From Welwitschia mirabilis (lineage: Eukaryota > Gnetophyta > Gnetopsida > Welwitschiales): a stretch of DNA of 28,858 nt. The notes beneath the pieces are model-generated. The model had not been told where the DNA came from. It saw nothing but the letters and a program-made list of their open reading frames with translations, and did not search any database. Numbering within the stretch: the stretch's first letter is position 1; every line of letters begins with the position of its first letter. Location of the stretch: positions 51,230,211-51,259,068 of the forward strand of contig JBOZIK010000001.1 of NCBI GenBank assembly GCA_051453625.1, written 5' to 3'. Positions 1-11,252 of the stretch are shown here, piece after piece. Made by a program: the position numbers and the translations under genes.

Positions 1-290
1 ATTAAAGAACTAGTTAAGATTAAACCATTTAGTTTAAAATGCATCATCATGATAGTCTCATGATGAAGTTACTTAAACTATTCAGTTTGGTTTATTACTG
101 CTAAGTTACTATGTACATATATTATACTAAGGAGGAATGAATAAAGTAATAAAACGTTATAGAAATTTAATGAGTTGCTAGACAATAATTATTTCTCAGT
201 ATTGTTAATTATCCTAGTTTATGTTCAGCTGCACAAATAAGAGAAAATAAGATAATACTACTTTTTCAAGTAAAAAAATATGTATACAAT

Positions 291-748
291 GATACTCAAA
301 TATGCTTTTCAGCTTTATATTGAGATACCAACTGTTATATAAAGATGCACTAAGGCTTGTGCTCTTCTTTGTAGGTAATACTTTGAAGTATGGGAAATGT
401 TGTTGTGCCCTTTGTAGGATAGTTGAAGATCCTTTCTTAACCTTATTGCTTAGTCTATTCCTAGAATGTTTTGCCAAAAAAATCATCACGTTTGTTGGTG
501 ATCCTATTATTATACCCTTGTTTGTTTTTCTCTTTCCATTCTTTGCTCCTTATGAATAGGTATATGTTTGGGGTTTGTTACTGCTTCTCTGTCATCTCAA
601 CCTTCTCTTACATCTTTATGCCACATGACATCCTATACCTAAAACAAAATAACAAAATATACATAGTAATCTACTAACATGCTAACCAACCAACCTATTG
701 ATTAGTAAGTATACTAATAAATAAAAACATCTATTATTGTCTAAAATG
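291..748. repeat. 458-bp direct repeat, copy 1, ending at a gap
   Basis: Aligns without indels to 849-1306 (offset 558) with about 26 substitutions by hand count, ~94 % identity. It ends at the last base before the 100-N gap 749-848. Both copies hold an ~85-codon frame of unknown kind, but the base changes show no clear coding pattern. Confidence 0.95.
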
Positions 749-848
749 NNNNNNNNNNNNNNNNNNNNNNNNNNNNNNNNNNNNNNNNNNNNNNNNNNNN
801 NNNNNNNNNNNNNNNNNNNNNNNNNNNNNNNNNNNNNNNNNNNNNNNN

Positions 849-1306
849 GATACTTAAATATGCTTTTCAGCTTTATATTGAGATACCAACTGTTATATAA
901 AGATGCACTAAGGCCTGTGTTCTTCTTTGTAGGTAATACTTTGAAGTATGGAAAATGTTGTTATGCCCTTTGGAGGATAGCTGGAGCTCCTTTCTTAACC
1001 TTATTGCTTAGTCTATTCCTAGAATGTTTTGCCAAAAAAATGGTCACCTTTATTGGTAATCCTATTATTACACCCTTGTTTGTTTTTCTCTTTCCATTCT
1101 TTGCTCCTTAGGAATAGGTATATGGTTGGGATTTGTTACTGCTTCTCTGTCATCTCAATGTTCTCTTACATCTTTATGCCACATGACATCCTATACCTAA
1201 AACACAATAACAAAATATACATACTAATCTACTAACATGCTAACCAACCAACCTATTGATTAGTAAGTATACTGATAAAGAAAAGCATCTATTATTGTTT
1301 AAAATG
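849..1306. repeat. 458-bp direct repeat, copy 2, starting at a gap
   Basis: Begins at the first base after the 749-848 gap and matches 291-748. The sequence after 1306 is not repeated in the window, and the next gap starts at 1341. Confidence 0.95.
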
Positions 1307-1641
1307 CATAATTAAGATAATGAAAACACTTCATCAATAANNNNNNNNNNNNNNNNNNNNNNNNNNNNNNNNNNNNNNNNNNNNNNNNNNNNNNNNNNNN
1401 NNNNNNNNNNNNNNNNNNNNNNNNNNNNNNNNNNNNNNNNATCAATAAGCAAGATTTACATTAAAATTTATCCTCATCACCTAGTTATAATAATTCTAGT
1501 CATCATTAGATTCATTTTATAGAAACAATCATAAAAAAAAGAAAACAAGCATACTAGAACATCTCTATTTTCAAGATTACAATAATGAAGATCTAGATAA
1601 AGAAAATATTCTTTTCTTTTCTATCTAAATAAATAAAATAC
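1307..1641. other. AT-rich stretch with a 100-N gap (1341-1440)
   Basis: The eight bases ATCAATAA end the left flank (1333-1340) and begin the right flank (1441-1448). Nothing else was seen. Confidence 0.6.
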
Positions 1642-1798
1642 CATTTTTTTCTTTTAATAATAATAAAAATATTTAAAATGTATCAAATCATATCCTAATA
1701 ATGTACTTAAAGAAAGTAAACCATACCTAGAGCCATGTCAATCCTAGAAACATTCTTTCAAGCTCATATAACAGTCTCCATGGATTGGTGCAATAGAG
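1642..1798. repeat. ~157-bp direct repeat, copy 1, ending at a gap
   Basis: Matches 1899-2056 with five substitutions and one single-base indel. The copy ends exactly at the 100-N gap 1799-1898. Confidence 0.95.
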
Positions 1799-1898
1799 NN
1801 NNNNNNNNNNNNNNNNNNNNNNNNNNNNNNNNNNNNNNNNNNNNNNNNNNNNNNNNNNNNNNNNNNNNNNNNNNNNNNNNNNNNNNNNNNNNNNNNNN

Positions 1899-2056
1899 CA
1901 TTTTTTTTCTTTCAATAATAATAAAAATATTTAAAACGTATCAAATCATATCCTAATAATGTACTTAAAGAAACTAAACCATACCTAGAGTCATGCCAAT
2001 CCTAGAAACATTCTTTCAAGCTCATATAACAGTCTCCATGGATTGGTGCAATAGAG
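1899..2056. repeat. ~158-bp direct repeat, copy 2, starting at a gap
   Basis: Starts at the first base after the 1799-1898 gap and continues past the repeat into unique AT-rich sequence. Confidence 0.95.
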
Positions 2057-3290
2057 GTAAATAAAAGAAAGTATAGATCAAGCATAATCGTTAATATATA
2101 ATTATTTATCCAAAATTTATATGGATATATTATAAGTCAATGAAATAAGTGATAAGCCAAAGACTATTTATGTTACTTAAACTACTAAAATGAAAACTCT
2201 TACAAGCATACACATTCAAAGTGAGATAAAGGAAAAAGATAAAAGAGGTACTTTTACAAATAAAATATTATTTCTAGGTAATTCAACTTAAACTTACTGA
2301 TATAAACTTATTTTATATACTTAAATTCCCTACAAAATTTATGTAATATTTTTTCCTATATTTTAAAACATCAATTATGACATTTTTAGACTCTAACAAT
2401 ACATTATAGTCAAAAATTAATACTTAATTAATTATGAAGAAAAAAATAAATTATAATAGTTTTTTATAAACTAGACACATAATAAGATCCTTAAAATCTA
2501 AATTAAACTATCTTGGAACTATAAACATACTATTTTTAAGGTCATCTTTTAAGGTTAAAAACTGTCAAATTTTCTAAAATTGCAGTCTTACCACACTACA
2601 CTAAAATGATCATAACTTTTANNNNNNNNNNNNNNNNNNNNNNNNNNNNNNNNNNNNNNNNNNNNNNNNNNNNNNNNTATAACTTAGAATTCTTAAGTTT
2701 GCAGATATCATAGTTGATAGTTACAGAATTGTAAATTAATTGCTTACTATTTTCTGAATTTATTTCCTAACATATTTTAATAAATAATTTTTTAAAATTA
2801 TTACACATTAAAAAGTTACTTTTTTTACATTTTTACATTCATTACACAATCTTAGACTTATAAGAAAACTTTTACTAATTTATACTTACTAATTAATAAG
2901 CTATAGTATTTTTATCCTATGCCTCTATTTTGGAAATTTAACTTTNNNNNNNNNNNNNNNNNNNNNNNNNNNNNNNNNNNNNNNNNNNNNNNNNNNNNNN
3001 NNNNNNNNNNNNNNNNAATAGATAAACTTGTTGTTTACAATATAAATTTACTAACTACTACTAATGCAAATCAATTTAGGAAGGAAAATCAAATTAATTT
3101 ACAAAAGCATATACAATGAGCCTTAGGATTTACAATGAAGGGGTACTAGCCTAAAAGAGATTTTTGAGGATCATAATTCACTCCTAATAAGATAGATCTA
3201 ATGCATAATGAATGAAAAAGATAATATATGTATATTAACACAAAATAAACATGAGNNNNNNNNNNNNNNNNNNNNNNNNNNNNNNNNNNN
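2057..3290. other. AT-rich stretch with three N gaps
   Basis: Gaps at 2622-2677 (56 N), 2946-3016 (71 N) and 3256-3290 (35 N). Their uneven lengths suggest estimated sizes, unlike the fixed 100-N gaps. No coding, RNA or repeat structure was recognised between them. Confidence 0.6.
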
Positions 3291-3673
3291 AATAAAACAA
3301 TAAGCATGCTATGAACCAAGTGCCCTTACTCATCTCAAGAAGATAAGAGTCATGGTAGAGTAAGTCTACTCATTTATCATTCTTGGTTCTAGGTAAGAGT
3401 GCATGTACTTGTTTATATGCTCATTTAGTTTATAATGCATAAAATCTATCAATCACATAACACAAGGAAGAAATGTATATTCATAATATAGTACATAAAT
3501 CACATTTACCAAGAATTTAAATTAGTAAATGAGATGTAAAATATGTTATTATGTCTTATTGAAATTTTTAATTTATTATTTTATCATATGATTTTAATTC
3601 CTTACATGATGAGACTATCTAATTTTGAATGTTTGAATGCCTTTTCTTATAAAAATATTCTAACATAATTATT
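3291..3673. repeat. 383-bp perfect direct repeat, copy 1
   Basis: No difference from 4393-4775 was found by eye (offset 1102). Copy 1 begins directly after the 35-N gap 3256-3290. The end is sharp: ATTATT is followed by AGTGAA here and by GTCATT in copy 2. Confidence 0.95.
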
Positions 3674-4392
3674 AGTGAATACACAAAGTGGTCAATTAGC
3701 CATAAACATCCATTACTAACCTCAATCAGCAAGCATCAAAAACCCTCATATCTCCCCACATCTTAATTAGAGCCAATGGAAGGGAATATATAATTTTATG
3801 ATATATCATAAATAGTGATCTAATTCAAGTATTACATCATTCTACTAAAACATTAAAAGAGACTATGTTGATAATATGAGTAAAGAGCTTACTTAAAAAG
3901 ATAATAAGTCCTTAATAGTTAAAGATTAATGAAGATTCAAACTCAAGAGTTTCTTAGCTGCAAGCTTTCCAGCTCCAAGCTCCAGAAGCAAGAGAATTGA
4001 AAAAAGAGAGAGAGGAAAAAATGAAATGCAATTATATGGAAAATTGAAAAGTATATCCTCTTTGCAAGAGAGGAAAGAATCTCTATATATAGGTAAACAA
4101 AGGCACATAGCTAAAGATCATAAGATTACATGATTTAGAATCGATAAGTGGGAGAGGTAATAAGTGACATTGGAGTATAAAAAGAGATCATATTTATGAC
4201 TCATGCACCCAACTAGGGTGATTAATATTCTTTCTTTAATTAGTAAGATTAATTACATGCATCATTTCCTCATGCTAGCTCCTTCTTAATCCTTTATAGA
4301 TGCATAAGTAAGTTTAATTCATTCAAGACAATAAATGCATAAATCTCAAACTTGTCATGTGGCATAATGAGACAAACTCTTCAATTCTAATG
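3674..4392. other. Spacer between the perfect repeats, no gene
   Basis: It contains GA-rich sequence near 4003-4020 and a near-palindromic TATATATA at 4084-4091 that could serve as a TATA box on either strand. The minus-strand 60-codon frame here is not recognisable. Confidence 0.45.
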
Positions 4393-4775
4393 AATAAAAC
4401 AATAAGCATGCTATGAACCAAGTGCCCTTACTCATCTCAAGAAGATAAGAGTCATGGTAGAGTAAGTCTACTCATTTATCATTCTTGGTTCTAGGTAAGA
4501 GTGCATGTACTTGTTTATATGCTCATTTAGTTTATAATGCATAAAATCTATCAATCACATAACACAAGGAAGAAATGTATATTCATAATATAGTACATAA
4601 ATCACATTTACCAAGAATTTAAATTAGTAAATGAGATGTAAAATATGTTATTATGTCTTATTGAAATTTTTAATTTATTATTTTATCATATGATTTTAAT
4701 TCCTTACATGATGAGACTATCTAATTTTGAATGTTTGAATGCCTTTTCTTATAAAAATATTCTAACATAATTATT
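4393..4775. repeat. 383-bp perfect direct repeat, copy 2
   Basis: Matches 3291-3673 in the same orientation. The 719 bp between the copies have no primer-binding site or polypurine tract at the repeat borders, so the pair does not look like two LTRs. Confidence 0.95.
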
Positions 4776-5548
4776 GTCATTTTCATGGTGAATTTTGAAA
4801 ATTACAAACTAAGGTTAATTTAAAATGCCATCTTATTTTGAGAAGGTCTTTAAAGAAGAGTAATTCATCATCTGATTAAAAGCTTAATATACTTAATATC
4901 CAAGTAAATAGGGTTTACAAAATATGGGATATGACAAAATAAATGGGGCCCAAATTCTTGTTTCTTGCATTAGCGAAAATATGGTCTTGATGGTAATATA
5001 TGACTCAGATTACTCTCTTCTTTTGAATATATATCTTGAGGTTTGATACCTTCCTTTTCCCCCTCCACTATCTGGGCCATACTGAGGACTATGATGATTT
5101 CATGATTCTTATACCATGTTGTTTGTGCAAGTTTAGATGCTAGCATGGATTCTGATCATTACTATAAGGAATGCTTGATGTTGTTGGCTTTAGCTAATTT
5201 TGTTATTTACTTATTTATTTTATGTTTTATGTATTTACAAATTGTATTAAGACTAGATTTGTGAATTAGCTCTTATGTTTTAATTTCTGAAGTTATATAT
5301 TATTGCAAGTTTTCTATGGATGTTGTGTAAACGTTGTAACTCCCTTATTAGCCTATTAAACTATTTTATATTGACTTAAAATTGAGTCTAATGATTAATA
5401 GTTGTGTTTGTGGTTGGCTTTTTTCTTTATCATGTTGCTATCATAATTATTATTATAATTGCCATTGCATAATAACTATTGTAACTACTACTCAGTAATT
5501 ATTATTGTAACTATCACTATAATTGTTAAAAATGTGGATGTTGCATTT
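4776..5548. other. AT-rich, possible LTR body before the primer-binding site
   Basis: No gene. It ends in degenerate ATTATTGTAACT-like repeats (5440-5530) and then the primer-binding-site motif at 5549. An LTR origin is inferred only from that motif. Confidence 0.35.
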
Positions 5549-5647
5549 TGGTATTAGAGCATAATTTTTCTTTTTTATCATGATAATTTATAATTGGTGC
5601 ATGATCTTATGTTAAATGTTGAGGACATCGCATTTTGGTATTAGAGC
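5549..5647 (+). mobile_element. Two initiator-tRNA-type primer-binding sites near a decayed LTR end
   Basis: TGGTATTAGAGC occurs at 5549-5560 and 5636-5647, each preceded by GCATTT. It differs by one C-to-T change from TGGTATCAGAGC, the initiator-Met-tRNA primer site of many plant copia and chromovirus elements. The sequence before it (4776-5545) is AT-rich and LTR-like in character, but no second LTR copy was found, so element type and limits stay open. Confidence 0.6.
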
Positions 5648-6344
5648 AACATTTGAAGTTTTGGGCTATAAAAAGGTGGATTTTATAAAATGGATCACAT
5701 CTCATAGAATAAAAGATAGAACATTGTTTACACTAGAAATTACATCAATAATTAAAGTAGTTACATGAATGAAAAGTTAATACAAATTATAAATAAACAA
5801 GTGGAATAGAGTGAAATCAACTTGTACGTCCTAAAGACACTCTTCCATTTGAATTAATGTTGTAATAATGATAAGGAAAAAAAGAAAAAATAGAAATAAA
5901 AGAACTAAGTAAGGGCATTGAGTTCAAACATATTGTGGGATCATTTCGAAGAGGAAGCCTTGAATGGATTGCATCACAAGAAATAAAATAAAGTTAAAGC
6001 ATAATAGAACTCAAGCTTCATTATAAGGAAATTGAATTACAAGCAGTGTTGGAATGAGTTCTCTAAGTGAAATCAACAATCCAATTCTCTTTTCCAATAG
6101 AAAATGATTGTATTTATAAGGTATTTGCAAAGCAAAACAGGGAATATTACAAATTAGATTGATGTCAAATCAATTATAGATAAGTAGCAGTAGGAGTAAA
6201 GATTAATTTGACATTATTTTTACCTTTCTACTCCTTGTCATCTTCTTGAAAATGCTTATCATACATGTTATCACTCATCTATATAGTGTAAAAAAGTCTC
6301 CATCCTTATTGCATGATTGTTACCTGCAGTTCATAATTTTATTA
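5648..6344. other. AT-rich stretch, nothing identified
   Basis: No coding frame was recognised. A minus-strand TATAAATA (6118-6111) lies in a stretch that could be another LTR fragment, but no LTR border supports it. Confidence 0.4.
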
Positions 6345-6542
6345 TGTAGTGAGAAGTGGGATCAACTGTAATCTTTGAAATTATATTTTCTTGACCATGG
6401 CACAATAAATTTGGTAAATGAAAACATTTATATTTCCTTGATTGGTCATTAACAAAGTGATTTGTTGCATCCTATCACTTTGCAACAAAGCCAAGGAATT
6501 GTCTTCCGTTATCACTAGGCCCCAAGGTGCTCCAACTATTTT
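6345..6542 (-). pseudogene. Possible LINE endonuclease-like fragment
   Basis: A minus-strand frame begins GAPWGLVITEDNSLALLQ, continues with ITLLMTNQGNINVFIYQIY, and has one internal stop. The pattern of a Trp-Gly strand, a hydrophobic strand and a FIY-x-IY strand recalls the exonuclease-endonuclease-phosphatase domain of plant LINEs. It is downstream of the RT relic on the same strand, the wrong order for one element, so it would belong to another copy. The match is weak. Confidence 0.35.
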
Positions 6543-7825
6543 ATGCATTTTTTTGTTGTTACTATGTGATAAACCTAGAACTATTCTTTATTACATACTT
6601 ATCACACTACGGCAAACTGGGTTAACGGACAGAACACCTTTATCGCAAGCTTATCATTTGACACTGAGCTTGTGACATAAGAGAACAAAAAACAAATATG
6701 TATATATGTTTAAGCTTTCTTTTAAAAAAAAGAAAAATTAAACCTTTTCTTAAACATAGAATATTCCTCAAAGTGCAAAAATATCGTACACATAACCCAA
6801 TTTCCATCAAAAAGCACTACAAATTATGTTTTTAATTAGTAAATTCATGATGCTACCACAACCCCTTCTTATGTTTTCAGACAATAAATGTGAGCATTAG
6901 ATCCATTGCACTCAACATGTTATAATATTTATGGTAAACTTATGCATGGAGTTGAGGAAGCATTTAACCATTATGAACATAACATAAAAAGAACCATGAT
7001 ATTTGACCTATAAAGAGAAGCATAAGGGGCTTATCATATACTGTAAATACTTGAATCCATAGCCCAAGTATGTATGAAGGTCTATTAGAAATAATTACAT
7101 GAATGCTTCCAATCGCTTTCATCATTACCAAGGGGTGTCAAACCATGAGTAGAAATTTTATGTTAATCTTTAAAAGCATCCAAAACACATAGAATGTCCA
7201 AGATTAAGAAACCTATGATGAGGCTATAAAGACAATACAACGAAAAAAATAGTTTCCTTTGATAAAACAATACACCACCATAACCAAAGCTAAAGTCTTT
7301 GAAACTAATAAAAGAAACTATTTATAAAAAAAGCATGTGATCTGAATTAAGGCAAAAAGAACTTTAAGCATCCTACCCACCATAGTAAATGAGTGGTATA
7401 AAGCCACTCTCATAGCATTTGCTCTGTGTACGAGTTGTAGGCTATTAAGGGGTTGGCATGAAGGTTTGAACCAAAAAGATACTCTATGAGACAATCATAT
7501 TCTAAGGAGGTACTTATGAAACTAAACAATGCCCATCCGATCTATGCTCCACTAGCTAGAGGAAATAATTAACTCCAACTGAGTTTTCATCACTTGAATG
7601 TGGATTTGAAAAGCAATAATTTGCAAGATGTTAGCCTTAAATCTTAAATCTAGAAAAGCAGAGTTCTCAATTCTTTCAAAAATAAATTTGCATTACTGTT
7701 TCTAAATTACATAAAGAATGTAAGGTCTAAAACACTCTAAGAAGAATAAATAGTATCTTGGAAAATATGATACTCTATGGAGAATATGCTTCTAGTTTGA
7801 ATGACATCCTTAAAAGGGTATATAA
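6543..7825. other. Stretch downstream of the LINE relic, no clear gene
   Basis: On the minus strand this follows the LINE zinc knuckle, where some plant LINEs carry an RNase H domain or the 3' tail. Neither could be recognised with confidence. Confidence 0.45.
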
Positions 7826-8020
7826 ACCCATATCTAAGCATTTTGAGTCATAAAGAAATCAATGAAGCAATGTTAAGAACAATGTTCATTATTGCAGAAA
7901 GGACAAACAGAAGCTATAAATCCCACATGGCAAAGCCTTTTACTAATAGGTACACCTTGATGAAAGAGATACCACAAAAAGTAGTGTTGCTTTGTAAAGC
8001 GAATATTTTCCAGATGCTTT
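7826..8020 (-). pseudogene. zf-RVT zinc-knuckle fragment of the LINE
   Basis: The minus-strand frame shows FLW, then CPFCNNEH (about 7909-7880), a downstream His and a terminal IW. This spacing is typical of the reverse-transcriptase zinc-binding domain at the end of plant LINE ORF2. In-frame stops show it is dead. Confidence 0.75.
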
Positions 8021-9332
8021 AAGCTCTTGATATCAACTTTCTAAGGTATGACAAAACTTATCACAATGATTCTTAATGGATATTTCTTTCAAAAGTATCT
8101 AATAGTTTCCTTTTCTTTTCTTTCCATTTTTTTAAAAATATTTTCACTATATTCAATTTAGAGGTAAAATATGGTTAGCTTGAACATGAACAACATTAGA
8201 AATTTGAGAAATATAGTCAAAAGAAATAATAATTATTATTTTTATTATTATTAACAACTCAACACGATAACGCTAGTGAAGGGCTTCCCATGAAATCCAT
8301 TGATTATTTAAGTGAAAATATCAAAGAGAGACTATGTCTTTATCAAATCAGCAGGTTGTCAAATGAGGTTTTAAAGAAGCAAGTGTAATGTCATTTAATG
8401 GTAATCACCATGAAACTACTTCCTACAACATAAAAAGGGGGATAAAAATATTGTTCCCAATTATCTTTGTATAAATTATTTGTCATGCAGTCCAAACTCA
8501 TTTCGAGTTGAATCTTGACATTAATGGGATACAAACCAATAATAGCAAGGGTACCTTTTCAGCTTAGTCTACTATTTAGATTAGTAGTCTTTAAAGATTG
8601 TCATACCACTTCTTCTAGAGTGAAAACATTGATCTAATTGCCTACGATAAAGTGCGATACCTTGCAAAAAGAAGTTAAACAAAACACAAACCTCCTTTCA
8701 CCTCAAGTAAATCACAAATCCTCCATGCAACTCTATGAAATCCTTTCTTATCATTGTTATCTAACTGTCTAAATTTGTGTAGTAATCTTTCAATTTACTT
8801 GTAACTTGAAGCAATGAGAGCCCAACAAAAACTTGAAGCAATGCAACCCCAACAAAATGAATAATAGATATCAGTAGTACACAATACTTTTTGCACATTT
8901 AGTACTTTTCCACCATTGTGATCTCTATAGTTTTCCATCTGTCTCCTTTGAAAACAAATTTAATAATAGTAAGTCCCATAGCTATTTATAATCCTTTGAA
9001 AAGAAAAGGAAATTCCAACAATTTTAATCATTTCGCAATCTTGATTTCCATGATTTAGAAAGAAGTTATGTCTAATATTTGCAAAGAGTAAATACTGAAA
9101 ACTTTTCTCAATTGAATTTGGAACAAAGAAGGGAGAGGGTAGTTGAATCAGTATGGCTTGAATATTTTTAATTAAAAATAACTCATCTATAGAGTACCTA
9201 TTGATAAGCTACTTTAGATTTTCACCAATATGAATGTCTTGAATGAGATTGCTTGTTGATCCTTTCAAATAGCATGACATAAAGAGTCTACTCCGATGAC
9301 AAAAAGATAAGGAGTTGAGGAAATCCTTAGTT

Positions 9333-9494
9333 TACAACTCTTTTAATAAGCAAGGTGGGACTAACACCTTTAGAAATCTTTTAATAAGAAAGGTGGAACT
9401 AACACCTTCTATAATGACAACATAAGGACACCCTTCCTTTACAACTCTTTCAATAAGAAAAGTGAGACTAAGACCTTTTGCTATGAAAACATAA
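9333..9494. repeat. Three diverged tandem copies within the RT relic
   Basis: A segment resembling ACTCTTTTAATAAG plus (A)AGGTGG-ACTAACACCTT occurs at about 9333-9375, 9376-9433 and 9434-9494. On the minus strand this repeats the part of the RT just before and around the RQGCP block (FLIERVVKEGCP and FLIKRFLK). Copy borders are approximate. Confidence 0.7.
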
Positions 9495-9711
9495 GCATCT
9501 GCATTTTTAAACAATTAATTTACCATTCAAAAGAAAACCTTCCCAACTCCTATCTTTTCCATGCAAGCTAACATCAAGTTCCATTTAATTCCATCAAAAA
9601 CTTTTGTATTACCAACTTTAAGGAAAGCAATAACTTGATCGGTAACCTTGCCCATGCTAAATCTTCCCAAACAAATGCAATGTTACTAAAATATATCTAC
9701 TTTTAACATAA

Positions 9712-9820
9712 CCAATTTTGTTAATATAAATAATAATCAAGTGGAACAATTTTTAACCTAGCTGCCAATTTTGTTAATATAAATAATAATCAAGTGGAAC
9801 AATTTTTAACCTAGCTGCCA
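9712..9820. repeat. 53-bp perfect tandem duplication
   Basis: Unit 9712-9764 is repeated without change at 9765-9817, followed by the first three bases of a third unit. It lies inside the LINE RT relic and duplicates part of it, so it arose after, or during, insertion. Confidence 0.95.
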
Positions 9821-10085
9821 AACAGTTGACTAAAATCTTTTAAGAAACATTGGATAATGTAATTGGTCTCCAATTGGAAATGGAATGCAACTCTCCTGGT
9901 TTTAACAAAACATGAATGGCACCCAAATTTAGCTCCAGATCCCAACTACCTTCCTGTACGCTTCGTGAACTACCCTGTAGTGCCTTTCCCAATAATATCT
10001 CAATAGTTCTTTATAAAATTCTACAAGAAAATCAACCCTTTCTCAACTCTTTAACATTAACCATGTCAAAGCGAGGTGCTTTCAT

Positions 10086-11252
10086 CATTATCCCGTAACG
10101 ATGTTTGTACTTATAATTGTCTATTACACTTCTGAGTAGACCATACCTACATCAATTCTGTCTTTACAACCATTCCATTATTTTCATTGTGTTTGTTTTC
10201 ATAAAGATCCTAAGTTACCAAAAATATAAGTATTGTTATTTAAACTTATAAACCATTGTAATAATTCTATTCAATTAAGGCATGCAAAACAATGCCTTGG
10301 GCACTTTTTCAAACAGAACTCCATGCTTGTTCAAAACCCATTCCTAAGACCTTAGTTCTTAATGTTACGAGAAAAAACTCCCACCTTAACCCCGTTGTTT
10401 ATCCCCTCAAGCTCCTTCCGTACCTTCTTTCACCTAAACGGTGCTCATGAGACTTTAATTTATATGGAAATTTACAGTCTCCAGAAAAACATCCATTTTA
10501 TAACTGCATTAAATTAAAAGACAAAAAAGCCAAGCATAATTTTGAGTTCCATACTTTGATATTCGTTCAGAAATTTGAACCATTAGCATGCTTATTTTGC
10601 ACAAGATTCTCGTAAAATTGGCACTGCAAGCAGTTCAACATCAGGAGAGAATCCCAAGACAGGTTCTGAATAACATGAGATCAAAAGAGCTCTTCAAAGC
10701 AGAACTTTTGAAGATAAAAAAGTATTCACCAAGTTGTTGTTTGTGTTCTCATACATATGAAAACATATTATACATCATATAAATGCAATTATTCAGCATA
10801 GAAATCGAGCCATTAGCGTGCTCTCTATCCTATAAATCTTATAAGAAACATTGGTATCACAGATAAACATGATTTCTCAAGTACAATTTTAGATATCAGT
10901 TACCATTACAGGTCAAACTGACCTCTTCAAGTTGACGACCTTCTGATAAATAATAAAAGAGACATCATTACCATGAAGCTTGATGATTTCGACATAAGAA
11001 AGAAAAGGGGACTTGAACCAATACAGAATCTAATGACCCCCTCTGCATTTTTGTTGAAGAGAAACATGTAACAATAACTTTGACAGGATCTTGTATTCCA
11101 GTCTCCTTTCTAAACCACCTATTCTATATAAAAATGAATTGCTTGTAACAAATAATATGCTAACAAGCATTAATAAAATAGCTTCAAATGGGAAAACATA
11201 AATTCCAAAAACCACTGATTAACATTCAAATGCATTACGCCAGAATTCACAA
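10086..11252. other. TMN 3' flank, no gene seen
   Basis: Short frames on both strands (10588-10782 plus, 11030-11215 minus) show no family resemblance. A ~22-nt word containing CCATTAGC.TGCT occurs at 10570-10592 and again at 10801-10822. On the minus strand around 10440-10360 there is a faint possibility of further LINE sequence upstream of the RT relic. Confidence 0.5.

Larger units (their letters stand above)
7826..10085 (-). mobile_element. Decayed LINE (non-LTR retrotransposon) ORF2 relic
   Basis: Read on the minus strand, conserved LINE ORF2 blocks appear in the expected order, with stops and frame changes between them. KAPRFD at ~10085-10064 corresponds to the KAPGPDG block. ISNWRPITLSN at ~9880-9845 is the classic RT block. 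FDGIKWN follows near 9595. ERVVKEGCP near 9450-9426 matches the RQGCP block. A degraded YADD-like region lies near 9190. KGFHRVAWRICDLLEVKGGL at 8752-8689 matches the post-RT KGGLG block. An RT-type zinc knuckle (zf-RVT: FLW, CPFC, H, IW) lies at ~8020-7826. The ~750-codon span fits a nearly full-length C-terminal two-thirds of ORF2. It cannot encode an active protein. Confidence 0.85.

Noticed and set aside
302-559. 85-codon frame repeated in the 458-bp duplicate (plus strand) and an overlapping 91-codon minus frame
   Set aside because: Both come from the same duplicated DNA. The substitutions do not favour third positions, no domain is recognisable, and the second copy ends one codon earlier by a stop.
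1727-1956. Frames running through the 1799-1898 gap
   Set aside because: Most of their length is N, so they are not real.
3291-4775. A TRIM or other LTR element using the 383-bp perfect repeats as LTRs
   Set aside because: No primer-binding site follows copy 1, no polypurine tract precedes copy 2, and the repeat ends are not TG/CA.
7801-8022. 73-codon plus-strand ORF
   Set aside because: It is antisense to the LINE zinc-knuckle block, which gives a much better explanation.
9916-10098. 60-codon plus-strand ORF
   Set aside because: It is the antisense shadow of the LINE RT relic (KAPGPD-type to NWRP region).
11030-11215. 61-codon minus-strand ORF downstream of TMN, considered as an extra exon
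   Set aside because: The TMN protein already ends in the family's conserved C-terminus at 11612, and this frame has no resemblance to TM9SF.
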